The translations under genes were made by a program, and so were the position numbers. A stretch of DNA of 64,000 nt from SABY01 sp964593705 (lineage in GTDB: Bacteria; Bacteroidota; Bacteroidia; Bacteroidales; 4484-276), in NCBI GenBank assembly GCA_964593705.1, contig CAZQIV010000001.1, positions 62,001 to 126,000 of the forward strand. The letters run 5' to 3'. The first letter of the stretch is position 1, and each line of letters opens with the position of its first letter. A model generated the notes under the pieces. That model saw only the letters and a program-made list of their open reading frames with translations. It ran no database searches and was not told where the DNA came from. Of the stretch, positions 27,551 to 35,430 are shown in pieces.

Positions 27551-28825
27551 ATGTTACCATTTCAAAAGAAGTTAACGGATAGTTTTTATGTGGTACTTGG
27601 CCTTCCGGCCACTGCCATGGGTTTTGGGCTTTCAATTCAAATAGCAGTATTGAGTTGGATTTTACGTACCCAGTACAATCTCGATATTCACGAAATTGGC
27701 ATTGTATGGGCAGCCGGCCCAATAGCCGGAATTATAGGGCAGCCCATCGTGGGGCTCATCAGCGATGGTGTTTGGTTTTGGGGTGGACGCCGGCGGCCTT
27801 TTATTTTTATCGGTGGGGTTTTAGCTGCACTTTCCATTTTTGCCCTTCCTAATATTGGGCTCATAAGCGAATCTTTGGGTGTTGGCAGCATTATGGCGGT
27901 GGCCATTACCGTAGCACTTACCCTCGATTTATCCATCAATATTAGTTTTAATCCTACACGTGCCATCATTGCCGATGTTACACCTGATGGTGACCCGCGA
28001 ACCAAAGGCTACACATGGATGCAGGCTATTTCCAATTTCTTTGGAGCCGGTGCCTATCTTATCGCTGCCCTTATCGGGAATATCGAACTCGTTTATGTTG
28101 GCGTTGGTGTTGTGTTTTTATTCTCTGTGCTTCCCTTGTTCTTTATCGAAGAACCTCGCGATCTTACTTCCGTTGAAGAAGGTGAAGTCCAGGCCACTCA
28201 CACCGACTGGAATCAGCTTTTCAAAATCTATTTTGCTCACTCATTTTCATGGTTGGGCATTCAAACCATGTTTATCTATTCCATTGCTTTTTTCGAACAG
28301 CGTTTTCATACCAACGACGCAGCCTTTTTGGGGAGTATTATTGGATGGTCCTTTTTTATCCTGAATGCCGTAGGTGCTATTTTCCCCATCGTTTTACTCG
28401 AACCCTTGTCCAAAAAAATTGGGAAAGTTAAAACCCTGGTTATTGCCGTTGCGTCTATGTCGTTGGGGTATTTTTTAATTGTATTGTTTGTGAAAGATAC
28501 CATTACAATGTATGCTATTTTTGTGTTATTAAGTTTGGGATGGGCTGCGGTGGTGAGCTTACCATTCGCTATTATGACTGAAAAAGTAAACAAGAAGAAA
28601 ATGGGCTTTTTTATGGGGATTTTCAACCTCTCCGTTGTTATTCCGCAATTGGCGGCAAGTTTTGCTTTGGGGTATTTTATTTTCAAAGCCGAAGATAAAT
28701 CTGTCATTTACCTGATCAGCGCTATTTCGTTGGCCATCTCGGCAGTATTGTGGATTTTGGTAAAAGAAAAAAGTGCCCATGAAGTCGAGCAGCCCGGAGC
28801 GCCGATGAAAGGCGGGCATCATTAA
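27551..28825 (+). CDS. MFS sugar transporter, SLC45/maltose-type
   Basis: 424 residues with about 12 membrane helices. The first loop has GPIAGIIGQPIVGLISDGVW then GGRRRPF, the D-x5-GRRRPF signature of SLC45-like sugar:proton symporters. A further marker is NPTRAIIADVTP. Bacteroidota maltose-use operons often carry this family. The neighbours (GH13, GH31, GH65) make maltose or a short maltodextrin the likely substrate, imported across the inner membrane. The stop codon lies within an 11-bp direct repeat that flanks a MITE-like element. Confidence 0.9.
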   Translation: MLPFQKKLTDSFYVVLGLPATAMGFGLSIQIAVLSWILRTQYNLDIHEIGIVWAAGPIAGIIGQPIVGLISDGVWFWGGRRRPFIFIGGVLAALSIFALPNIGLISESLGVGSIMAVAITVALTLDLSINISFNPTRAIIADVTPDGDPRTKGYTWMQAISNFFGAGAYLIAALIGNIELVYVGVGVVFLFSVLPLFFIEEPRDLTSVEEGEVQATHTDWNQLFKIYFAHSFSWLGIQTMFIYSIAFFEQRFHTNDAAFLGSIIGWSFFILNAVGAIFPIVLLEPLSKKIGKVKTLVIAVASMSLGYFLIVLFVKDTITMYAIFVLLSLGWAAVVSLPFAIMTEKVNKKKMGFFMGIFNLSVVIPQLAASFALGYFIFKAEDKSVIYLISAISLAISAVLWILVKEKSAHEVEQPGAPMKGGHH

Positions 28826-28980
28826 ATAGTATCTGCAAGAAAACTATTATTGTTGAAAATCAGAATTTACCCCGACCCTAAAGGGAGTTCTGATTTTCAA
28901 CAGTTTGCTCCCTTTAGGGATGGGGTGAAAAAACTGTTGAAAATCTATTTGTCGGGGTTTTCTTGCAGGCATTAAATAGT
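28820..28980. mobile_element. MITE-like palindromic element with 11-bp flanking direct repeat
   Basis: CATTAAATAGT occurs at 28820-28830 and 28970-28980. Just inside are 12-bp terminal inverted repeats CTGCAAGAAAAC (28833-28844) and GTTTTCTTGCAG (28957-28968). Inside these is a second 14-bp inverted repeat, GTTGAAAATCAGAA with its complement TTCTGATTTTCAAC (about 28852-28901). CCCTAAAGGG-type arms follow that can pair in more than one way. There is no ORF. The flanking repeat looks like a target-site duplication. The left copy contains the MFS stop codon. Confidence 0.75.
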
Positions 28981-29008
28981 TATATAATTTGACTAATTGC
29001 TTTATTAG

Positions 29009-30397
29009 ATGAAAAAAGAAAGTCAGCATATTGAATGGAAAAGTATTTGGAAGGACGAGTATTATAAGTTGGTATGCGGATTTGCTAATGCTGATGGAGG
29101 AACGATCTTTATTGGAGTTGACGACAATGGACAGGTAGTTGGAGTAGAAAATGTAAAAAAATTGCTTGAAGATTTACCCAATAAGATACGTGATGTATTG
29201 GGAATTATTACAAAGGTAAATCTAATTTCAAAAGACGAAAAACAAGTTGTTGAAATTATTGTTGAACCCTATACAACACCCATTTCCTATCGGGGGCATT
29301 ATTATTTTCGTTCAGGAAGCACTATTCAGGATTTGAAAGGGCCATCCCTGGAAAAATTCCTTTTGGAGAAGATAGGTAAAAAATGGGATGGCGCTGTTGC
29401 AACTGATTTTTCTTTTAAAGATTTATCACCATCCGCTTTCGAAATTTTTCGGAAAAGAGCTGGAAAAAGCAAAAGAGTTCCTGTTCAAGATTTGAACAAT
29501 TCGGATGAGCTTCTTTTGAAATCGTTAGGTTTATTAAAGGGAAATAATTTAAAAAGAGCTGCTGTTATTGCCTTTGGAAATAATCCAGAGCAACTGGTTA
29601 CCGGAGCTTATGTAAAAATCGGCTTTTTTCAAACCCATACAAATTTATTGTATCAGGATGAAATTTATGGAAATCTTTTTCATCAGGTTGAAAAAACCAT
29701 GGAATTGCTTTTAACCAAATACATGAAGGCACATATTTCTTATGAGGGGCTCACCCGTGTAGAGACCTTTAATTTTCCGGAAAATGCATTACGCGAGGCA
29801 CTGTTAAATGCCTTGATCCACAAAGATTATTCGAGCGGCAACCCAATTCAAATCAGTGTCTATGAAGATTGGTTGATGATTTACAACAATGGCGAGTTAC
29901 CACCTGGTTGGACTACTGAAACATTAAAACATAAGCATACTTCAGAACCAGCAAATCCTGATATTGCCAGATCATTTTTTAGAGCCGGGTATATCGAAGC
30001 CTGGGGGCGTGGAACAATAAATATTGGGGAGTATTGCGTGCAAGCCGGATTGCCTGCACCAGTCTTTGAAGGCAAATGGGGCGGCCTTGCCGTTATTTTC
30101 ATAAAGACCTCTGGGATAAAGCCATGGGAAACGTCTGATGGTGTAACTGATAAAAACTCTGAATTTCGGAAAGATTTCGGAAAGATTTCGGAAAGATTTC
30201 GGAAAGATTTCGGAAAAGATGTTGCACTTACATTTCAACTCATTGCCTCAAATCCATATATAACTACCGAAGAGATTTCAAAAGAAACCGGTAAAACCAC
30301 AAGAACAGTTGAAAATTATTTGAAGAAACTTAAAGATAATGACATTATAATTCGTAGAGGCCCTAAGCTTGGTGGATTTTGGGAAATAGTGGAATAA
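29009..30397 (+). CDS. AlbA/Schlafen-domain transcriptional regulator
   Basis: 462 residues. The N-terminal AlbA_2 (Schlafen-like) domain is at about 5-125 (IEWKSIWKDEYYKLVCGFAN, GGTIFIGVDDNGQVVGVEN). A GHKL-like ATPase remnant spans about 250-360 (FPENALREALLNALIHKDYS, YNNGELPP, GYIEAWGRGT). A C-terminal winged helix spans about 400-462 (YITTEEISKETGKTTRTVEN). This is the COG2865 architecture, generally taken as DNA-binding regulators. A tandem 11-bp repeat (30164-30219) links ATPase-like and winged-helix parts and codes for FRKDFGKISER. Unit gain or loss would shift the frame. Its place between transporter and GH31 suggests a local sugar regulator, but its target is unknown. Confidence 0.88.
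   Translation: MKKESQHIEWKSIWKDEYYKLVCGFANADGGTIFIGVDDNGQVVGVENVKKLLEDLPNKIRDVLGIITKVNLISKDEKQVVEIIVEPYTTPISYRGHYYFRSGSTIQDLKGPSLEKFLLEKIGKKWDGAVATDFSFKDLSPSAFEIFRKRAGKSKRVPVQDLNNSDELLLKSLGLLKGNNLKRAAVIAFGNNPEQLVTGAYVKIGFFQTHTNLLYQDEIYGNLFHQVEKTMELLLTKYMKAHISYEGLTRVETFNFPENALREALLNALIHKDYSSGNPIQISVYEDWLMIYNNGELPPGWTTETLKHKHTSEPANPDIARSFFRAGYIEAWGRGTINIGEYCVQAGLPAPVFEGKWGGLAVIFIKTSGIKPWETSDGVTDKNSEFRKDFGKISERFRKDFGKDVALTFQLIASNPYITTEEISKETGKTTRTVENYLKKLKDNDIIIRRGPKLGGFWEIVE
30164..30219 (+). repeat. 11-bp tandem repeat inside regulator gene
   Basis: TTTCGGAAAGA repeats four times exactly (30164-30207) and once with an extra A (30208-30219). Eleven is not a multiple of three, so slippage by one unit changes the reading frame before the winged-helix domain. 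Confidence 0.9.
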
Positions 30398-30468
30398 TAA
30401 TAATGAGGCTCCCAAGTAAATATCCATTTGAATTTCGTGCAAAAGAAAATCATATAACCATACAAAAA

Positions 30469-32916
30469 ATGAATAAAAAACTTCAACCATACCTTTTTCT
30501 CCTGATTTTTCTTGTTGCCATTTACCTGATTTTTAAATATGCAGGCACTTTCGTGGAAGGTAGTCTTGGCTCGCCTGATATTTACCTTTCTCACTCCATA
30601 AATGATAATCGCCTCACCGTTAAAACAGCCAATGGATTCTACGACATCACATTCGTAAACGATGATATTGCAGCGCTTTGCTTTTACAATGATTCAATAC
30701 CCAAAACCGACACGTCCTTTGCTGTAATTCTTGAAGCGGACGACCATCCCATTTCTTTCAACAATCACCCCGACCATCTTTCATTTATAAGAAACAATTT
30801 TGAAGTCCTGATTGGAAAAAAGCCATTTACTATTTCCTACATTAAATCCGGAGATACCTTGCTTAATGAACCCTATGGATTTTTCGATCATGATACACTT
30901 AAAGGCTTTCGATTTAAAATCACAGAAGATGAAAAAATCTACGGCGCAGGATTCCGTACCACACCCACTAACCGCCGCGGCCAGCGTTTCAAGCTATATA
31001 ACCAACCACGTTACGGGTACAGTTTGAACGCTCCCGATTTGAATTTCTCAGTTCCTTTTGTCCTCTCCTCCGAGCGCTACGGGCTTCTTTTCGACAATGC
31101 CCAAAAAGGTTTTTTAGATATCGAAAGCACCCGGCAAAATATGATGGAATTTAGCAGCATAGGCGGAAAAATGGCATATTATGTAATTACCGGCAACAGC
31201 TACGATTCCATCCTTAACAATTATGGCAAACTAACTGGATTTCAGCCCATGCCTGCCCGCTGGGTATTGGGTAATATCCAGTCGCGTTTTGGCTACGAAA
31301 CACAAGCAGAAGCCGAAGAAGTGGTTGACAAAATGCTGGAAGCAGGCTTTCCGCTTGATGCCCTCGTGATCGACCTGTATTGGTTTGGCGAAGGCGTACA
31401 CGATAGCTTTTACATGGGCAACCTGGAGTGGTACAAAAAAAACTGGCCCGCACCGGAAGAAATGATTAGCAGGTTCAAAAAGAAAAATATCAAAACGGTG
31501 TTGATTACTGAACCTTTCGTAATGAAGGAATCAAAGCATTATAATGAGTTGAGCAAAAAAGGCTTGTTGGGAAAAACAAATACCGACAGCACCTACTTAA
31601 TCGAAGAGTTTTGGTTTGGCCCGAGTGCTTTGCTCGACATTTTCAAACCCGCAGCACAAGATTGGTTTTGGGGAAAATACAAAGATCAGATTGATATTGG
31701 AGTTACGGGTTGGTGGGGTGATCTTGGTGAACCCGAAACCCATCCGGCTGCAATGGTGCATGTAAATGGTACCGCTGAAGAAGTCCACAATATTTATGGC
31801 CATTACTGGCATAAAATGCTTTGGGATCGCTATGCTGAAGATTACCCTGATGTGCGCCTGTTCAACCTGAATCGCTCCGGATTTGCCGGTTCCCAGCGCT
31901 ATTCCATCTATCCCTGGTCGGGCGATGTATCGCGGAGCTGGGAAGGATTGCAGGCACAACCCACCGCGGTATTGGGGATGACCCTGAGCGGGTTTTCGTA
32001 CATGCACTCCGATTTGGGAGGTTTTGCCATGGGCGAAAAGGATGAAGAAATGTATGTGCGCTGGTTACAATATGGAACATTCAACCCTGTTTTTCGTGTG
32101 CATGGCGATTTCAGGATTCCTGTTGAGCCATACCATTACAGCCCGGAAGCACAGAAAATCCTGAAAAAGTTCATCAGGTTGCGCTACCAAATGCTGCCCT
32201 ACAATTACACCCTGGCCTGGCAAAATACCACCAAAGGCGCTCCACTCACCAGGCCCTTGTTTTTTGAAGAACCAAACAATGAAGAAATTTCAGGTATTGA
32301 CGATACCTACCTCTGGGGCCCAAATATCCTGGTTGCACCGGTTCTTGAAAAAGGCCAGACAGTTCGGAAACTATATTTACCAAAAGGAATCTGGTACGAT
32401 TTATTTTCGGATGCAAAGTTTGAAGGAGGCCAATGGATTAAAAAGCCTGTAACCATCAAATCGATTCCGGCTTATGCCCGCGGGGGCTCATTCATTCCCA
32501 TGATTGAGCCCATACAAAATACAGAAGCTTATTCTTCCGAAAACCTGATTATTCATTATTATATGGATAATGAAATAAAGGAATCGGAATTTACAATGTA
32601 TGAAGACGATGGTAAAACCAAAGACGCCATTTCCAAAAATCTCTATGAGTTATTGGAGTTTAAAGCCCGTAGTTTTGATGATTTATTGATGTTTTCTTTT
32701 GGCAGAGATGTGAAGGGTGGGTATGAAGCGATGCCGGAAAGCAGAAACATTGAGTTAATCATTCATGGGATGAAACAGCAAATTGTCGGGGTACAAATTG
32801 ACAATGTATCAAAAATCGGTGCGCAATTTTTAAAATATGATACCGCCACCGGAATAATGCGAATTAAATTCGATTGGGATACACCCAAAACCATGGTGCA
32901 GATTAAAATGCAATAA
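30469..32916 (+). CDS. GH31 alpha-glucosidase, membrane-anchored
   Basis: 815 residues from ATG 30469 (MNKKLQPYLFLLIFLVAIYL, a signal anchor). The longer frame at 30379 overlaps the previous gene and puts 30 residues before the signal, so it is rejected. An N-terminal beta-sandwich precedes a GH31 barrel, with the nucleophile in GWWGDLGEPE (Asp418) and the acid/base in WSGDVSRSW (Asp486). Other markers are NRSGFAGSQRYSIY and HSDLGGF. C-terminal beta domains follow. It releases glucose from alpha-glucans or maltodextrins, probably in the periplasm. It starts 71 bp after the regulator stop and belongs to the maltodextrin block. Confidence 0.93.
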   Translation: MNKKLQPYLFLLIFLVAIYLIFKYAGTFVEGSLGSPDIYLSHSINDNRLTVKTANGFYDITFVNDDIAALCFYNDSIPKTDTSFAVILEADDHPISFNNHPDHLSFIRNNFEVLIGKKPFTISYIKSGDTLLNEPYGFFDHDTLKGFRFKITEDEKIYGAGFRTTPTNRRGQRFKLYNQPRYGYSLNAPDLNFSVPFVLSSERYGLLFDNAQKGFLDIESTRQNMMEFSSIGGKMAYYVITGNSYDSILNNYGKLTGFQPMPARWVLGNIQSRFGYETQAEAEEVVDKMLEAGFPLDALVIDLYWFGEGVHDSFYMGNLEWYKKNWPAPEEMISRFKKKNIKTVLITEPFVMKESKHYNELSKKGLLGKTNTDSTYLIEEFWFGPSALLDIFKPAAQDWFWGKYKDQIDIGVTGWWGDLGEPETHPAAMVHVNGTAEEVHNIYGHYWHKMLWDRYAEDYPDVRLFNLNRSGFAGSQRYSIYPWSGDVSRSWEGLQAQPTAVLGMTLSGFSYMHSDLGGFAMGEKDEEMYVRWLQYGTFNPVFRVHGDFRIPVEPYHYSPEAQKILKKFIRLRYQMLPYNYTLAWQNTTKGAPLTRPLFFEEPNNEEISGIDDTYLWGPNILVAPVLEKGQTVRKLYLPKGIWYDLFSDAKFEGGQWIKKPVTIKSIPAYARGGSFIPMIEPIQNTEAYSSENLIIHYYMDNEIKESEFTMYEDDGKTKDAISKNLYELLEFKARSFDDLLMFSFGRDVKGGYEAMPESRNIELIIHGMKQQIVGVQIDNVSKIGAQFLKYDTATGIMRIKFDWDTPKTMVQIKMQ

Positions 32917-33025
32917 TTTTTTAACAAACCATTTCCAATTCGTAATACCATTTTTCCACCATGAGGCCGGCATCATTTAAAATGGCGATGATGTTTTTTT
33001 GGATCGTAGTGCATTGTTTTTTTGT

Positions 33026-33057
33026 TTTGATATGGACGTGCGGAAATTGTATCTTTG
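33026..33057 (+). promoter_or_regulatory. consensus Bacteroidota promoter before antitoxin-like gene
   Basis: TTTG (33026-33029), a 20-bp spacer, then TATCTTTG (33050-33057) is a perfect -33/-7 pair. It lies 18 bp before the ATG at 33076 and can drive the antitoxin-like and TreS-like genes separately from the upstream operon. Confidence 0.75.
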
Positions 33058-33075
33058 CACGTAAACTAATATATT

Positions 33076-33336
33076 ATGAACACAAAATTAGCATTAAGCC
33101 TAAACAACGAGATCATCGATAAGGCAAAAATATATGCCAAAAATCATGAAATTAGTTTGTCGAAAATGATTGAATCCTACCTGGATAGCTTAACCACCAA
33201 CAAAAACAAGGAAATCACAATTACTCCTTTGGTTGAGAGCCTGAGCGGAGTCGTTAATCTTCCTGACGACTTCGATTACCGAAAAGAATATCGTGGCCAT
33301 TTAATAAATAAATACGAATCAATAAACATAAAATGA
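33076..33336 (+). CDS. DUF6364-type antitoxin without a toxin gene
   Basis: 86 residues. The pattern LALSLNNEIIDKAKIYAKNH then SLSKMIESYLDSL is a ribbon-helix-helix-like start, and LVESLSGVVNLPDDFDYRKE is the toxin-binding tail typical of DUF6364 antitoxins. These normally overlap a PIN-domain RNase gene by ATGA. Here the ATGA overlap (33333-33336) leads straight into a GH13 enzyme, and no PIN sequence or remnant is seen nearby. It has its own consensus promoter. It may be a solitary antitoxin kept as a DNA-binding regulator, or a relic of a lost pair. Confidence 0.85.
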   Translation: MNTKLALSLNNEIIDKAKIYAKNHEISLSKMIESYLDSLTTNKNKEITITPLVESLSGVVNLPDDFDYRKEYRGHLINKYESINIK

Positions 33337-35057
33337 AAACACTCAACACTTTGCAGCAAAACTGGCAGCAGCTCTACGGAGCGAAGTTTAATGAACATTT
33401 TAATGAATTTATCGCCTACCTGGACGAATTTGCAAAAAGCCGCATCATCAAACCCGGGGAGCCCGAATGGTATAAAGATGCCATTGTGTATTCTTTGTAT
33501 GTTAATTTGTTTAACAAAGATTTTAAGGGCTTAACTGAAAAACTCGATCACATTCAAAAACTGGGTGTGAATTGCCTCTGGCTTTTACCCATTTTGGATT
33601 CGCCCATGCGCGATGCCGGCTTCGACATCAGACAATATACCAAAGTACGGGATGAGCTGCTGGGTCTTCCGGATGAAGCTTCCGACAGCGATAAAAGAGA
33701 GGTGTTCAGTGAATTTTTGGAGGAAGCTCACAAAAGAGGGCTCCGGGTAATTTTTGACATTGCCATGAACCATACTTCCGACCAGCACCCCTGGTTCCTG
33801 GAATCCCGCAAAGGGCCTGACAATCCCTACCGTGATTATTATATCTGGAATAAAGATACCAACCGTTACACCGAAACACGCTTGCTATTTAAAGGCATGG
33901 AAGACAGCAATTGGGAAAAGGACGGCGAATGGTATTATTTCCATCGCTTCTTTGGTTTCCAGCCCGATTTGAATTACCGTAATCCTAAGGTGCTGACCGA
34001 GATGTCGAAGAATTTACTTTTCTGGTTGGGCGAAGGTGTGGATGGTTTTCGTGCTGATGCCATTCCCTATCTCTGGAAAGAGGAAGGTACTGATTGCGAA
34101 AATCTGCCACTAACCCACACCATTGTAAAATTCTTCAGAGCAGTTCTCGATTACATTAAACCCAATACCTTGCTGCTTGCCGAAGCCTGTCAAAAACCTG
34201 TTGAAGTAGTGAAATATTTTGGCGATGGCGATGAATGTCATGCCGGTTATCATTTCCCGTTGATGCCGCAAATGTTTAAGGCCGTGGCCATGCAAAGTAA
34301 TGAGCCCATTCGCCGGACTTTGGGTAAAAAAGTAACTCCTGAGATTCCGGAATCTGCACAGTGGTTCACTTTCTTGCGTTGTCACGATGAACTAAGCCTG
34401 GAACTGGTTTATGTTTCGGAAGAAGACAGGGCCTACATACATAAAAATTATTGCCACAAACCTCAGTGGAACTTTCGTGTTGGAGAAGGTATCTCAGCAA
34501 GATTATCTGAACTGATGGATCGCAATCCCGATAAAATTGCTCTGGCCTATTCAATTATGCTCACCCTGCCGGGAACACCTATTATTTATTATGGTGATGA
34601 ATTTGGAAAGTTAAATGATGAAGCATATTACGAAGAAAAAATCAAGGAAACCGGAAAAGATGACACACGCTTTTTGGTGCGTGGCAAAATAGACTGGGCA
34701 CAACTGGAAGGGGATTTGAACGACGAGGATAGTCTGTCATCGAAGATTTACAGTAAAATCTCCAAACAAATACAACAGCGTAAAAAGTATAAGGCCTTTG
34801 GGCGTGGAAGTATTTTTTGGGTTGATGCCAAAAAATTGAATGGAAAGCCTGAAGATAGTATTCTGGTCTATATCCGTAAATGGGATTCCCAGCGCATTTT
34901 AATTATTCAAAACCTGTCAGACCAAACTCAAACTTTTAAACTGAACCTTTTACCTGAAATTTCCTGGATCGACCTGTTTGGCATCAAAGCCGATTATGAT
35001 GATTTACATCAACAACTCACTATGAAAGGGTATGAGTATTTGTGGATTAAGCTGTAA
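33333..35057 (+). CDS. GH13 trehalose-synthase-like enzyme (TreS group)
   Basis: 574 residues with no signal peptide, so cytoplasmic. The GH13 regions are VIFDIAMNHTSDQHPWF, GVDGFRADAIPYL (nucleophile Asp242), LLLAEACQKP (acid/base Glu284) and FLRCHDELSL (Asp352). YFGDGDECHAGYHFPLMPQM and LPGTPIIYYGDEFG are close to the TreS (GH13_16) pattern. TreS proteins interconvert maltose and trehalose. The next gene carries a GH65 phosphorylase for either sugar, which supports such a role. A maltogenic amylase is the alternative. Its ATG overlaps the antitoxin stop by 4 bp, so translation is probably coupled. Confidence 0.88.
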   Translation: MKTLNTLQQNWQQLYGAKFNEHFNEFIAYLDEFAKSRIIKPGEPEWYKDAIVYSLYVNLFNKDFKGLTEKLDHIQKLGVNCLWLLPILDSPMRDAGFDIRQYTKVRDELLGLPDEASDSDKREVFSEFLEEAHKRGLRVIFDIAMNHTSDQHPWFLESRKGPDNPYRDYYIWNKDTNRYTETRLLFKGMEDSNWEKDGEWYYFHRFFGFQPDLNYRNPKVLTEMSKNLLFWLGEGVDGFRADAIPYLWKEEGTDCENLPLTHTIVKFFRAVLDYIKPNTLLLAEACQKPVEVVKYFGDGDECHAGYHFPLMPQMFKAVAMQSNEPIRRTLGKKVTPEIPESAQWFTFLRCHDELSLELVYVSEEDRAYIHKNYCHKPQWNFRVGEGISARLSELMDRNPDKIALAYSIMLTLPGTPIIYYGDEFGKLNDEAYYEEKIKETGKDDTRFLVRGKIDWAQLEGDLNDEDSLSSKIYSKISKQIQQRKKYKAFGRGSIFWVDAKKLNGKPEDSILVYIRKWDSQRILIIQNLSDQTQTFKLNLLPEISWIDLFGIKADYDDLHQQLTMKGYEYLWIKL

Positions 35058-35430
35058 GGAGTTTTCGGATGCCGACCTTCGGTCGAGCATGCTCGAAAAA
35101 ATAAAGACTAATAATAGATTACTCCCTACGGTATCAATGACAAGTATTTAAATGGAGTTGGGGTGCATTTTGTGAGACAGACCTCTCAGTCGCTGCGCTC
35201 CTATCGAGGTGACATGGATTTGGGAGATTTGGGGTGGGTGAAAGTGGGTGCGAAGCGCCCACTTTCACCCACCCATTCACCAATTTATATAAGACATTGT
35301 CATTCTGAGCGTAGCGAAGAATCTATTAAAATTAACCGGACAACATTAATTATAAAGAATTAAATTCGCATACTATCATTATTCGATAACAGACAAAATC
35401 CGAAAAACTTAAAAATAAATAAAAATTTCA
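35058..35430. repeat. intergenic palindromes between TreS-like and GH65 genes
   Basis: The REP-like core hairpin 35232-35251/35255-35274 has arms matching at 19 of 20 positions around GAA. Outer words are CTCAGTCGCTGCGCTCC with CGAGGTGACA on the left, and TTGTCATTCTGAGCG with GAAGAATCTATT on the right. A smaller palindrome at 35070-35095 has GACCTTCGGTC and GAGCATGCTC. No gene was seen. Confidence 0.8.

Noticed and set aside
35163..35363. 66-codon plus-strand frame before the GH65 fusion
   Set aside because: It consists of REP-like palindrome sequence and has no family resemblance.
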